This document shows, piece by piece, positions 10,543 to 22,793 of a DNA stretch of 64,000 nt. The stretch lies in assembly GCA_023614405.1 (NCBI GenBank), contig CM042687.1, forward strand, positions 241,444,677 to 241,508,676, in the 5' to 3' direction. The DNA comes from Avena insularis (Eukaryota > Streptophyta > Magnoliopsida > Poales > Poaceae). The first letter of the stretch is position 1; every line of letters begins with the position of its first letter. The notes beneath the pieces are model-generated. The model saw only the letters and a program-made list of their open reading frames with translations. It was not told where the DNA came from and did no database searches. A program made the translations under genes and the position numbers.

Positions 10543-13500
10543 TGTAAGGTTCCCAACCTTTAATAAGGTAGAGATCCCTGTGTTTACAACGCTAGTCCCT
10601 GGATCAATAGCTAGCATCCACAGTTAAGATGTAATATCAAGAAACAAAGGTCATAATACAACTTTATAACCAGGAATAAAATAATTTATTACATCTTACA
10701 TAGCTCATTTGGCTATCTCATTACAATGCAGCAGAATATAACAATAGCATGGGGTCCTTCATCTTCAAAGTGCCACAGGCAGACATGTTGGTTGTAGACT
10801 TGTAATCCTAATCAATAAACTTCATATCAAACAAACCTGCAACATAACAAGTTACAGCCACAAGGGTCAATACATTTGAATTGTATTGGCAAGTGATACT
10901 ATGGTAGTATAGTGGAGTCTATCATCTATATGCATTTGGCTAAGTGGAGCTTAGGCTTGTATTGCTCAAAATAGATTTTCCTTATCATTTGAAAACACTA
11001 AGTTTTTGTTTTGACAAAATCTTTCCCAAGGAATCTCCCAATAGAAATTGGTGATCCTTCAACCCTTGTTCAACCATAAGTTTTTAACTTAGAAATTGGG
11101 ATGAGGAGATTCTTGATAGCTTCCATGTCTTGATGCTCAAATTGTCCTTTGCCAGGGACATGGCTAAGTACTTAGATTTTACACTCTGCAGAGGTGGTGC
11201 AATTTCCCCACAAGACTTGGTTTCACCAAGACAAGATCTCTCAGAAGCCTTCCCTTAGACCAAAATGGACGCGCTCCAACCTATCATTCCCCTACCACCA
11301 ACTATCCATTTGGCTAAGTTATTGCAACCTATATGATCCAGGCAGAGCCCATAATGCCAAGTTACTGCACTTGAAGCTTCTCAACATTTGACATCTCAAA
11401 TCTCTTTGTTCCTGGGTGGCCATCCACAAGTGAGACACCAAGTTTTCCCTAGCATACTGGACTTGGTGATGCCCAAGTTTTCCCCAGCATACTGGACTTG
11501 GTGATGACCACTCAACACAAACCATTCCTTCCATTCGACCCAGGTGATTCATTCACTTAGTTGTTTTATTAAACAAAACACAAGTCCTCAGACTTAGAAA
11601 TTTTTTCATAGCATGAATATATATTCCACCCTTGTTTTCTACTAGCTAAGCTAAGCATGATAGTAGTAGGAATCTTAACTTAGGAAATTTACTAAGGTTT
11701 CATCTACTAGGATTTCCCATAGCATAGTTTACACTAGCAAAATTCCATGCAAGTTTTACTTAGAAATATGACTAATGCATAGTGAAAATAATGGGACAAG
11801 AGTATGAAGCATCACTTGCCTTTTGGTAGAGGGTATAAGTTCACTCATGGATCGTTGCAATGGCCACACACTTCACTCACTACAATTAAATCAATCAAAC
11901 CATATTTCAATCGACCATTCAAGCAATTCATCACATAAAATGATAAAAATAAGGCAATGCATGCAAACATGCAAAAGATTGTTTTATTTGTAAAAGTGGT
12001 TTCTAATGGGTCATAAACATTTGAAAACACCTAATGGTCATTTTATAAAGTGGCAAAACATTTGCAAAAGGTTTTACTTCATAAACCATTTTTAAACCAA
12101 ATCATTATTTTATGTGGTGAAGAAATGCTTTAATAAGGCAACATTCCATAGGTTTCACAAAATATGTTTTCAAACCATAAAACCTTGTGTTTAGGGTCGG
12201 AGAGTTTATTTCCAAAACATTTCTCAAAGGTTTTCTTCCAAAACCATTTTTAATAATTAAACCATATTTTTATTTGACTAGAAATGTTTTAAATCCAAGA
12301 TTCATTCTTTTGTTTCACCAAATACATTTTTGAAACCACCAATTGATTTCTACGGTCAGTAGGTTCAAAACAAACCATTTGCCAAAGATTTTGTCTCAAA
12401 AATCATTTTAGAACAATTTTTATATCCTAAACATGCATACACAAGTTTCTGCAAAAACAATAAATTTAACAGAAGCTTTTTACTAAACAAAGTGCTTGGT
12501 TGGCTAGGGCTTGTCTTTCTGAATCCATTGATATAAAATTTGCAAAATTTGGACGTGTAGATTACAAGTTATAGATTTTACAAAATCTAGCATCTAATAG
12601 ATCAAATCTGTTTTAAATCAAACGGACAGGGACACGTGGCTAGTTCTTATTTTCCCATACCGTTTCTCTCGGATCAGCAACGTGGACCGCACGATTTAAA
12701 GCGAATCGTGCGGCGCAAGATCGTTCTTACCCCTTCGAGCTAATGTTCTATCGTGAACATCTGATCAAAATCCAACGGCGCATAGCACGCTTGCCAACTA
12801 GTGGCGGCGCTGGCTCTGGCTACGGCGGGGCTGGTGATAGAGGAAGTGAGGGAGGAAGGAGATTGGCTCACCAGGTTCAGGAGATCACGGCGATGCTCAA
12901 CATGTTGATATCTCGTCGAGGGGCGCACGGTGGTGACGGCAATCGCTCGCCGGAGCTGCGCTGCGCCTCGGGTTCGTACGGTCGTCGACGGAGGCGAGGG
13001 TACAAGGCATGCCAATGCAAAATAAAGGGTGCGTTAGACGCGTAAGAGAGTAGGGAGTGTGGGAGCTTCAAAGAGAGGGGCAAGACGGTTTAGTCGCCGG
13101 AGAAGAGGCAGACGGCAGCGATGCTTGGTGTCGTCGTTGCCGATGTTGTGGTACTTGCGCGGATGAACGGGAGGTACAGTGAGGTGCGCCAGAGGCTGGG
13201 GAAGGTGCTCGTGTGCTCCAGGGGGCGAGGGGAGGAGGAGGCTGGCCGGAATCGGCCGGGAAAGCCGTCGGAGACAGTGGGGTTCGGGGGAGAAATTTGT
13301 GCAGCCTGGTGGCTCCTGTGGGGTGTGGTCTGGGGGAGAAGGGAGAGGAGACCAGGACGGTTAATAGGGCACAGTCGCGGCGAGTAATGGTCGCGGTATC
13401 AACGCGTATTGAAGCAAATTAGAACCTGCAGAAACGTCCGGCGAGAGGGGGCGTGGTCGTCGCGTGGGTGAAGAAGATGACTGGGAAGGTGGGACTGGCC

Positions 13501-14898
13501 GCCTCATGAGAGAAAGAGAGGGGAGGGTCCAGGCTGTCATCGCTCAAGGTGTGTGTGTTTGAGTGAGAAAGGAAACTGTTCGGGAAAGAGAGATGGGATG
13601 CCGATGGGCTTAGTGGGATAGGCTAGTTGGGTTGCTTTGTTTCTTTTTTTCTTCTCCTGTTATTTTTCTTTTTCCCATTTGGTTTTTCTGTTTTGATTTT
13701 ATTTAATCCATTCAAGCATCCATTTGAATTCAAACCTTTGCCAAAATTTGTGTAGGTTTAAATACTGATTAGTATTATAATCTGAAGTCAATTTTGGAAT
13801 AAAATTTTATTCTTTTTGGGGTCTTTTAATTATTTAATTAGGCCCTTGTTTTAAATCAAATAAGGTTTATTAATAATTTCAAACACCATTTAAATTTATA
13901 AATCCTTCTAAATCTTTTCAGTAGGTTTTTACTTGTTTAATAGGGTGTCAAATAATTCATCTTGAATTATTTGGAAAGTATTTAATATGATTCTTAAATC
14001 ATTTGAATTGAGTTTTTATTTTAATTCCAATGGAATTAAATATAGTTTTAATTCTAAAGTTTATTTGGAAGATTTCTTTAATCTTAATTGTTGAATTAAA
14101 CAACTTTTATTTCACTTGGGTAAATTCCAAAATACTATTTTCTCATGAATTATATAATTATTCTTATTAGAGATTTGTCTTTATTAAAATAGGATAGAAT
14201 GGTTAATGCCATTTTATTTTATTTTGGAAATTCTTTATCCTTTTATTTTATTTGAATTTGGATTATATTCATTCCATTTGATTATGGATTTGGCCATGAT
14301 TTGATTTGGTCTTTAAATATTCTTTATTTAATATTTCTTTCTTCATCTTATAAAATCCATATCATTTTATTTATAGATCTAAACTTGGTGATTCCAATTT
14401 GTACAATCTTACTTGAGATTTATTTATCCTTTTAAATATCTTTAGGATTATTTGCTCACCATTTGGTATGGATTTATAGATAGATTCTTTATTAGCTTTG
14501 GAAATTTAATTTCCTTATCTTATTATATTCATAAGATTTTATCCAAGGCTCCAAATTAAGTGAAACCAATTTGTATGGTCTTATAATATTTCTATTTGTC
14601 ATTCTTGATCATTTGTAAATGTTTGTTGACAAGTTTTTATATGGATCAAATCCATAGGCTTGGAGATAACTTGGAAATGATTTTATTCCATTAGGGTTTG
14701 GATTTATTTTCCAAGTGTTTAAATTTCCAGATGCATTTTAAGAGGAATGCATTTCTCTTGATTTGGATTGTGTTGGATTCAAACTTTAACTAAAGTTTGT
14801 CCAAGATGGGATTTTTAAGTTTCCACTTAGAAACAAAAGTTTCTTTTCACCCTAAAATTCAACAATAATTTGTTTTGTTTATTTTATTTTCACATTAC
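10543..14898 (-). repeat. Very long gypsy LTR, copy 2 (about 4.36 kb, U3 edge truncated)
   Basis: This block is co-linear with 4283-8734. It starts TGTAAGGTTCCC at the primer-site end and matches up to CACATTAC at 14891-14898. The last 35 or so bases present in copy 1 are missing, replaced abruptly by unrelated GC-rich DNA. It has a local tandem duplication near 11450-11510 (a motif containing CAGCATACTGGACTTGG appears twice) that copy 1 lacks. The inner U5 ends of the two copies differ more than the U3 parts do. This fits two subfamilies rather than one recent element. The CG-rich zone at 12640-13600 keeps more CG dinucleotides than copy 1. Confidence 0.88.
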
Positions 14899-15797
14899 CA
14901 GAAGCGCGAAGAGGTGGTCAGCGAGGTAGGGTGCGGTCGGACGCGGCCGGAATCGACGACGGACGCGGCGGCTGGAGACAGGGAAGGAGCGGACGGGGAG
15001 CTCGACTGGGGGTGCGCGGCTTCGATTCCTTCGGTGAGGCGACATAGTCCAGCACGGCAGAGCTCGCAGGATCCTCAGCTTGGCTCCGGGCGGCTCCAGA
15101 CGGTGTCGCACGTCGGGGTCCGACGGGGTTAGGGTTGAGTTCACAGAGGGGATCAGCTGGGAAGAGAGGGAGGGCGCTGGAGCGAGTGAGAGGATAAGGA
15201 GGAGAGTGAGGCGCGTCGTGGCGATCTTATCCTGGCGTTTGGGGCGGCGGATGCATCGCGACGGCTGGTGGGGATCAACGGCGACGGTGCAGAAACGGAG
15301 CAGCTTCCAGCTGGAAGACGACAGCAATTTTGTAGAAACCCCCTTGGGAAAATATGAGAAGCAACCCGCGGTCCAAAGTGGGCCGCTGCTGGGCCTTAGC
15401 TACTGCGCGTTGGCGACAAGGAGGAGGAGGAGAGGTGAGCTGGGTTGCTGGGCTGCGGCCTGGATGCTATTTTTTATTTGCAAAACACTTTTCTATTTCT
15501 GTTTTCTTATTTCTTTCTTTTACAAACTGATTTGAAATCTATTTTAGGATATTCCAAAAATACCAGAAACTTTGTAAATATATATAAAATAGCATGGGGC
15601 CCTTTTAATCCAGTTGGGCTCCAATTATTTTTGTACTTTTCAAATATTTTCAAAAGCACTTGAATGTTTCAAAGAGGGGGAAAAGATTAGGGTTTTTAGG
15701 GTTTTATCTTATTTCCTTTGATGTACAATTTAAAGCATGATGCTCATGATGCACAAACAAACCCTAAGTAATGATTAACTAAAACTGGGGTGTTACA
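14899..15797 (-). repeat. Truncated LTR of another long-LTR gypsy family
   Basis: The right edge reads TGTAACACCCCAG on the minus strand at 15797, a common grass gypsy LTR start. An AT-rich U3 (15797-15480) follows, then GC-rich DNA (15470-14899) that stops abruptly where LTR copy 2 begins. Both sides are cut: the inner part is missing at 14899, and at 15798 the sequence changes to copia DNA. The reading frames of 145-151 codons inside the GC-rich part have no conserved motif. Confidence 0.65.
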
Positions 15798-18199
15798 AGA
15801 ACACAATGGTCATTGTGGGCGGTGGTGCTTTTATTATCAATTGCTTCTTGTGTACTTTGCATCTTGCGGGATGGTGGGATGAAGCTACCGGTTAACCTTA
15901 CATGACATCGCTCATAAGACTTGCTCCACGCCGACATGCAACTTGTATTGCATAAGTGGTCGTAAGTGGGTGTCTGCTCTCCCATCATAGTGAAGATTTA
16001 ATTTACAACGGGCACTTGATAGTTCATGCATCAACATTGTGGTTCTTGTTCGTAAGTTAGAACAGTACTTATTAAAAGCCCCAAACCACGTAAAATATAC
16101 AAAGAAAATTAGAGGCGTCTAACTTTGTTTTGCAGGGGTGTGTTGTGATGTGATATGGCCATGATTGTGATTATATATGATGTATGCAATGATCATTATT
16201 GTAAGTCGGCAATCGGGAGGAGCCTTATGGTTGTATTTTAATTATGTTAGACTTGCGTGTCTATTATTCAAATAGTGTAATAGTTGATGCTGGTGGAAGA
16301 AAACCATGGAGCGGTGCCATTGACCTTGACACCATGCCAGTGATGATGGAGATCATGTTCGTGCTTGAAGATGGAGATCGAAAGCACAAGAAGAAAGGCC
16401 ATATCATATCACATATTTTGAATTGCATGTGATGTTAATCCTTGTATGCATCTTGTATTGCTTAGATCGCGATGTAGAGCATTATAAGATGATCCTCTCA
16501 CAAAATATCAAGTTATAAAATGTTTGTCCTTAGTAGGCACCGCTGCCAAGACTCGTTGTTTCAAGCACCACATGATGATCGGGTGTTAGATTCGCAGTGT
16601 ATACAACGGGAGCAAGCCATATTTGCTCATGCGGAAACTAAGGTTAAATCTTGACGTGCGTAGCACGTACAGACATGGTCTCGGAACACGGAATACCGAA
16701 AGGTAAAGCATGAGTCATATAGATGATATGATGAACACGATGATTGTTCTTTGAAGCTACATCATCTCTCGTGATGATCGGACTTGGTGTAGTGGAGTTG
16801 GTTCATGTGATCACTAAAACAATGTGAGGGATATTGTTTTCAGTAGGATTTCAATAGTAATATGATTAAAATTTGAACACTATTTATCATAAATTAAATC
16901 AAAGTGAATTTGCATAGTTGTTGTAGTCATTGGCATCCGTTTACCACCTTATGCTTAGTTATAATTGAGATAATAGAACTAAAGAATTCTGGTTAGTTAC
17001 TTTATGAACTGGTATCATATTGTTTTGAAGTGTTAATCTAAAGTTTAAAAGTCCTATTGCAAACTTCCAGTAAGTTTTGGTTACTCCGTGAAGTTTAATA
17101 ATTGGTATTAAATCAAGAGTGACAATTCTAGTGTTAGTATATAAGTATCATGTTTGTCTCCATGATTCTTGATATTCAAAAGATTGTTTTAATATCAAGG
17201 TTATCTAGGAGCTAAAAGAGTTGTTTCGTAAACCATGATATGGAAGATATTGCGATATCTGAAATGATGTTTTGGTTGCAACATGAGAGAGTATAATATG
17301 GCAAAGTTTACGTTCTCATATTTGATGAGAATTTGCAAAAGGTTGGAGACGCTTGTCGTCCTAATCCTCCAAAAAGTTTTGGAGAGCAACATTATACTCG
17401 CGATTCACCGTTATAAGCTAAAGTAGCTTCATCATGAATAGTTCCATGGTAAAGGTGAATATCTGATGTAGGTAAAATGTTTAGTACACTAAAAGATTAC
17501 TAAATAATGGAATTTGAAAGAACACCAATTATTTGATGATGGTTATCTACTAGTGCAAGTCCAAAGACATTGTTATTTAACTATACATGCTTTGGACTAT
17601 GTGTAATGTGTATGGCTCCATTATTGATGTTGATAGATTCTTTCAAACAGAAAAGGAAATACGGAAAGAGAATATCAAAAATATATGGCAGAAAATAAAA
17701 TATTAGAATTGTTCAGCTTAGGTATATAGAGGATATATGTGTTATGGTTGTATTCTTTGCTTGTTAAACAATGTGGTTCTTAAGTATTGGATACTGAATT
17801 TGTTGGTGTGGATCATCATACGAAACAACACAATTCATGAACTGCAATGGCCTAAGTAACTAGCAAGAGAATATGTGATGATGTTCATCGAGAACAAATA
17901 AAGTGTTGGTGTGTTTCTCGTTGACATAAAATCTTGCCTTCAAGATTTGTTTTATCAGGTATATGAGAACAAAAGGGTTGTTCAAATAATTGCCATAATC
18001 CATAAAAGATGGATGATTTACAAATGTCGTTGGATAAATCACATCCATAAAATAAATGCTAAAAATGTCGAAAGACAATTGATTGAAAGATCACTTAGGA
18101 AGTGACATAGCCGTTTAAATTATATTGGAAAGAAAACATGAAGAAACTCCATATGGATGGAATTTTGGAGTCTTTTGATTTCGATCAAATGATGCTTGT

Positions 18200-18480
18200 G
18201 AAACTTTCCTAGAGATAATTAAAACTTCGTTCATTGGCCAAAAGTGAACGAATGACTAGCTTATTGGAACTTGTACATATAGATGTATGAAGCCCATTAT
18301 GTGTAGTCAAGAGCGATGGATTTCAACTTCATATGCTTTCTCAAAAAAATTCAGTGAATATATGAATATTTACTTAATGAGGATGAAGTGTGAAACATTT
18401 GAAAAAGTTTGAAGACTTTCAAGATGAAGTGCAAAATCAATGTAACAAGAAAATAAAGAATTTATGATAGGATCATAAAG
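18200..18480 (+). pseudogene. Copia integrase-core relic
   Basis: One frame reads SLLELVHIDV, then a stop, then SPLCVVKSDGFQLHMLSQ. A frameshift leads to text resembling the family's YLM..K.ETFEKF..FQ.EVENQ stretch (near 18370-18450: ETFEKV and DFQDEVQNQ-like). In intact copia elements this is the start of the integrase catalytic core (ELVHTDLCGP). Multiple stops make it non-functional. It fixes element type and strand. Confidence 0.7.
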
Positions 18481-19795
18481 GGAGATATTTGAGTTACAAG
18501 TTTAGCATAACACCTAAGATTTGAGGAATCGCTCCATAATTTGTGTTCAAACACCATACAGTATGTTGTGTTCGAGATATGTAATAAAACCTTCTTTGAC
18601 ATGGTAAGATCAAAGGTGTCATTTATAAAACTGCCATTATATTTTAGAGATAAAAGCTTTAGAGACTACCGCTTTTACACTGAAAAGAGCTTCGGCATGA
18701 TCCGTTGAAATGACACCATATAAAGTTATGGTTTGGGATAAAACCCAAGTTGTTCTTTCTTAAACATTGGCATGCTATGCATAAATAAGATGTTTACAAC
18801 CAAAGTCAGATGAATATTTATTTGTATGTTATTTTGAATAACCATTGAGTATTCCTCCATAACACCAAATACAAAAGTGTTTGTCACTTAGAACGTCAAG
18901 TTTCTTTTAGAAGAAAATTTTCCGTGAAAAGCTAAGTGGGAGGATAGAACTTTGATAAGGTTAAAAGAACCTTAGCTATATGTGCTGAGTTGCGCAGCAC
19001 CGGAAAGTGTCCCGGAGGCAGCAACAATGCTCATGGCTCACGTGCCTCAAAGGTCGTGGACACGGAGGTCTAAGTTCCTATTGAACCAAGTAGGTCGGGT
19101 AAACAATCAAATACCAAGATTTGAGAGTTAAATCATTATTTGACAATGATGATCCGAGTACATGCAAAGAAGTAATGATGGGCCCTGACTCTGTCAAATG
19201 GTTTGAAGCCATAAAATCTGTGACAGTTCCATACATGATAGATCAAGCTTTGCACTTGAAAGACCCTCTGAAAAGGTGCAAGATCTTATAGTCGTACTTG
19301 GATCTATAAAGAAATAGACATGGATGTTTCACATCTATGAAATTGTCGACATGTGGGGAATGAGTTCACGACAATGTTCAAAGAGTTGACTATGACAATA
19401 TCTGATCTTTCATTAAGCGATATTTAGTCTAGACTGGGATTAATGTAGCAACCACTATAATTTTGTTATGTGGTAGTTGAATCAAAAAACAAGTTCTTCT
19501 AATAGAATGGTTACCTAGGACGTGTGCATGACACGGTCCAAAGGGTTTTGTTAATTCAAAGGATGCTAAAAGCATATGCAAACTTCAATGGTTGAAGTAA
19601 GTATAGCGGAGTTGGAATCTTTACCATGATGAAACTCTTAAAAGAGTTTAATTTCATTGGAGACGATAAAGATGCTTGCATTTGCAAGAAATTAAGTGGG
19701 AGCGCTAAGACATATTTCTAATATGTTATGTGGAATACATATTGTTGATTGGAAATGATGTATTTTATTAACACAAGTTCAGAATTTCAATTTTG

Positions 19796-20110
19796 ATGAA
19801 AGACTTAGGCAAAACCCGAATATTTGGTATCAATATCTATATGGATAGATTGAGACTCTACTATGGTTGTACCAAATGTACATAGATGATATATTGAATA
19901 AGTTCAATATGGAAATGTCAAGAAAGGTTCTTGCCAGACAGAAAGGACTAAATCGAAATTCAAGTGTATCGACACTTGGTAAGTGAAACAAAGATTCAAG
20001 TATTGATTGATACTTGATGAATGAAATCACAAAGAGTATTTTTAATCATACTGTGATATGTACACATCCAGATATGTCCTATGCTCTAAATGTTATGAGC
20101 ATATACCAGA
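19796..20110 (+). pseudogene. Copia reverse-transcriptase relic
   Basis: From 19796 the frame reads MKDLGKTRIFGINIYMDR, matching the well-known copia RT stretch MKDLGEA..V.GI.I.RDR, then decays through two stops. At about 20060-20115 the text CTHPDMSYALNVMSIYQ matches the family's C-TRPDI-YA-SV-SRYQ region. Both lie in the expected spacing. The catalytic Y-x-D-D box lies upstream of this alignment and is not recognisable. This is a relic only. Confidence 0.75.
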
Positions 20111-20319
20111 ATGATTAGACGATAGCAAAGTTATTCTTATGATCTTTTGGAAGAACTAAGAATATATTATTTTTGTAGAAGTGACAAATAGATGGTTAGT
20201 TCATTGTAAAAGTATTACATTGATACTAGTTTTGTCACAAAGTACAAATTAAGTTTATCTCAATCTAAACTAAGGGTGGCACAATATAGTGGAAAGTAAG
20301 TTCCATAATGGATTTGGAT

Positions 20320-20470
20320 GAGTTCCAAAGTTACGACATTGTGACATATACTACAACAAAAGGCTAAATATATGACTGCTATTATAGGAGCAAAAGAGGG
20401 TATTTGTGTTAAGTAGTTTGTTATAAAACTAGGTGTAGTTCAAAACAGGATAGTACTATGAAGATATATT
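20320..20470 (+). pseudogene. Copia RNase H relic
   Basis: The frame contains QQKAKYMTAIIGAKEGI followed by FVIKLGVVQ. This corresponds to the family's S-T-EAEYIA--EA-KE--W---F--ELG-V stretch near the end of copia pol. A stop interrupts it. Its position a few hundred bases before the polypurine tract and LTR is normal for copia. Confidence 0.7.
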
Positions 20471-20731
20471 GTACGACAATATTATCAACTTATTTTAACC
20501 CCAAGGAACTAAAGGTCTCACCAAAGGACTAAATTTATACAAAGCCATCTCATTAGTAAATGAGTGATGCATAGAGACGCAAAGACATGCAATTACACAT
20601 GGACCTGAAAGTGTCGAATCCGAAGATTAGTTGACCAGTAGCAATCGTGTAAATACAACATCGGAAAGCCATAGGTGTTGAATGCACAAAGGTTTGAAAC
20701 TAGATTATTGACTCTAGTGCATGTGGGAGAC

Positions 20732-21523
20732 TGTTGGAGATATGCCCAAGAGGCAATAATAAAGTGGTTATTATCATATCTTCATGCTTATTATAAATGT
20801 TTACATACCATGCTATAATTGTATTAACATGAAACATTAATACTTGTGTGATTTGTAAACATAAAAGAGTCTCTAGTAAAGCCTATTGTTAAACTAGCTT
20901 GTTGGTTAATATATGATCATGGTTTCCTCATCATGAACATTGAGATGTTATTAACAACAAGGTCATATCATTAGAATAATGATGTGATGGACATACTCCT
21001 ATAGTTAAGCGTAGCATAAGATCAAGTCATTTAAAATAGTTCACTTGCTATAAGCTTTTAGATACATAGTAACCTAAATCCTTCGACCATGAGATCATGT
21101 TAATCACCATCACCGTATGGATGCTTTGATGACATCAAACACCACTTCGTAATTGGGTGGTTATAAAGGTGGCATTGAGTGTTTAGAAAGTATGTGTTGA
21201 GGCACATGGTTCAAGACTGGGATTTGTCCATCCATATGACGGATAGATATACTCTAGGCCCTCTCGGTGGAATGTCATCGAATTAGCTTGCAAGCATATG
21301 ACTGGCTCACAAGGGATCACATATCACATGAACGAGTAAAGAGTACTTATCGGTAACGAGGTTGAACTAGGTATGCAGAGATACCAACGATCAAACCTCG
21401 GATAAGTAAAATATCGCGAGACAAAGGGAAATTGGTATCATATGTAAATGGTTCATTCGATCATGAAGTAATTGTAGAAATAAGTGGGAGCCATATGAAT
21501 TTCTAGATTCCTCTATTGGTTAT
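20732..21523 (+). repeat. 3' LTR of copia element E, first part
   Basis: It begins TGTTGGAGATATGCCC after the tract GTGGGAGACTG, and continues with the AGGCAATAATAAA and ATGATGTGATGGACA features of BARE/Angela/WIS LTRs. It stops at GGTTAT (21523), where element C begins TGATACG. The LTR resumes at 39205 with TGATCGGAGAAGGGTCTC, and the 5 bases GTTAT are present on both sides. Together the two parts give an LTR of about 1.85 kb, normal for this group. Confidence 0.92.
21519..21523. repeat. Target-site duplication GTTAT, left copy (element C insertion)
   Basis: GTTAT here is repeated at 39200-39204, directly after the CA end of C's 3' LTR. Five bases is the normal duplication for gypsy insertions. 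Confidence 0.93.
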
Positions 21524-22704
21524 TGATACGTCCAAAACGTATCTACTTTCCTGAACACTTTTGCTATTGTTTCTCCTCTAAACTAGTGTGATTTGGATAC
21601 AACTAACATGGACTGACGCTGTTTTCAGTAGAATTACCTTGGTATCTAGTTTTTTTTGCAAAAAATCAACTATCAGGAAAAATTCCGGAAAATATGCCAA
21701 AAATGCTATTTCACCAGAAGATCCATGGAGCCAGAAGACGAGACGGAGTGGAGGCCTGGGGCCCACACCCCTGCCAGGCGCGGGTGGGTCGAGCCCGCGC
21801 CTAGCGGGGTGCGGCCACCCCAGGCATCTCCTCGGGCTCCCTCTTTGCCTATTAGTTACCTCTTGACCTAAAAACCGAGGGGGGTTCGTCATTTTTCTAG
21901 AAAGAGTTCGGCTGCGCCGCCACCACCAGAAGCCGCGATTCAGATCCAGAAACTCCATTCTGGCACCATGTCGGAATGGGAAATTTGGGGAGGATCATCG
22001 TCATCACCCGAGTGCCATGATCTCAGATCTGAACTTATTATTGAATCATTATGATAGTATTGTTTGTGATCTTATCTACAAGTTGTGTACACATATCATT
22101 GTCTGGATCCAAAGGCCCCGAAGTGACAGAAATTGGGACAACCGGAGGGGATGGCTGTGGTGTGAGGATCACATGTGTTCATGGAGTGTTAATGCTTTGA
22201 TCTGGTGCTCTATTAAAAGGAGCACCTTAATTGCCAGTATTTACCTAGAGACCCCGCTGCCACGGGCTGGCAGGACAAAAGATGTTGTGCAAGTTCTCAT
22301 TGCGAGCACGCATGACTATATATGGAGCACATGCCTATGATTGTTTAGTACTTGGATGCTTATTCTTATTTATCTGCAATGCCCTAGATCTTGAAGTTAC
22401 ATGTTTAGGCTCGTCCATGCAACGCCCGTCCATCCATCCCTATGTCTACTGCACTCATATACTACGGTTTTGCCATCACATTACTATTGCTCTGCTTTAT
22501 CATTGTTGTTGCTTTGCTGTTGCTACTACAAACTGTTGCTACTGATAAACTTTTGTGAGCAAGAACTATTTCCAGGTGCAGCTGAATTGACAACTCAGTT
22601 GTTAAGGCTTGCAAGTATTCTTTAGCTCCCCTTGTGTCGAATCAATAAATTGGGTAATACTACCCTCTAAGACTGTTGCGATCCCCTATACTTGTGGGTC
22701 ATCA
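21524..22704 (+). repeat. 5' LTR of element C (internally deleted)
   Basis: It runs from TGATACGTCC to GTGGGTCATCA. Compared with the 3' LTR (29403-30075 joined to 38506-39199, 1367 bases) it is 1181 bases, about 186 shorter. The missing block lies after ATCATCGTCATCAC (near 22008), where the 3' LTR has the sequence from the CATCACC at about 29890 to the CCCGAGTGCC at about 38516. The rest is closely co-linear. Confidence 0.93.
21755..21824 (+). other. GC-rich hairpin in LTR leader of C
   Basis: CCTGGGG pairs with CCCCAGG at the base. Inside that, GGCCCACACCCC pairs with GGGGTGCGGCC and AGGCGCGGG pairs with CCCGCGCCT, leaving a short loop (TGGGTCGA). Related inverted repeats sit at the matching place in C's 3' LTR (29630-29702), in both LTRs of D and in two other LTR fragments (59680-59745, 62765-62840). 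A similar one occurs once more inside C (25840-25945). Confidence 0.7.
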
Positions 22705-22715
22705 AGACTATTTTC

Positions 22716-22733
22716 TGGCGCCGTTGCCGGGGA
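22716..22733 (+). other. Primer binding site of C (tRNA-Asp type)
   Basis: TGGCGCCGTTGCCGGGGA lies 11 bases after the LTR end and is the complement of a plant tRNA-Asp 3' end. This primer type is common in Triticeae Athila-like elements. Confidence 0.9.
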
Positions 22734-22793
22734 GCATAGCGTTATTTGTAAGTTCACTTGGATCTATTATTGTTCACTGCTACTCCTTTCATC

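Larger units (their letters stand above)
15798..20731 (+). mobile_element. Decayed Ty1/copia internal region (element E), BARE/Angela/WIS-like
   Basis: The region ends in the tract GTGGGAGACTG directly before an LTR starting TGTTGGAGATATGCCC, the signature end of this Triticeae copia group. Relics of integrase, reverse transcriptase and RNase H occur in copia order (IN before RT) in the plus direction, all full of stops. The first kilobase (15798-16880) resembles, from memory, the non-coding leader of the same group. A gag relic would be expected at about 16900-17600, but I can read none there. The 5' LTR is absent: the sequence begins at 15798 beside a gypsy LTR edge. High A+T content and scattered small deletions fit an old copy. 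Confidence 0.8.

Noticed and set aside
12740..13422. Overlapping GC-rich frames on both strands (60-100 codons) near 13 kb, looking like a CpG-island gene
   Set aside because: They lie inside LTR copy 2, are not conserved in the matching part of LTR copy 1 (6500-7300), and have no motif.
14875..15535. Frames of 85-151 codons on both strands at 15 kb
   Set aside because: They lie in the GC-rich part of a truncated LTR; no domain is visible and the strands compete.
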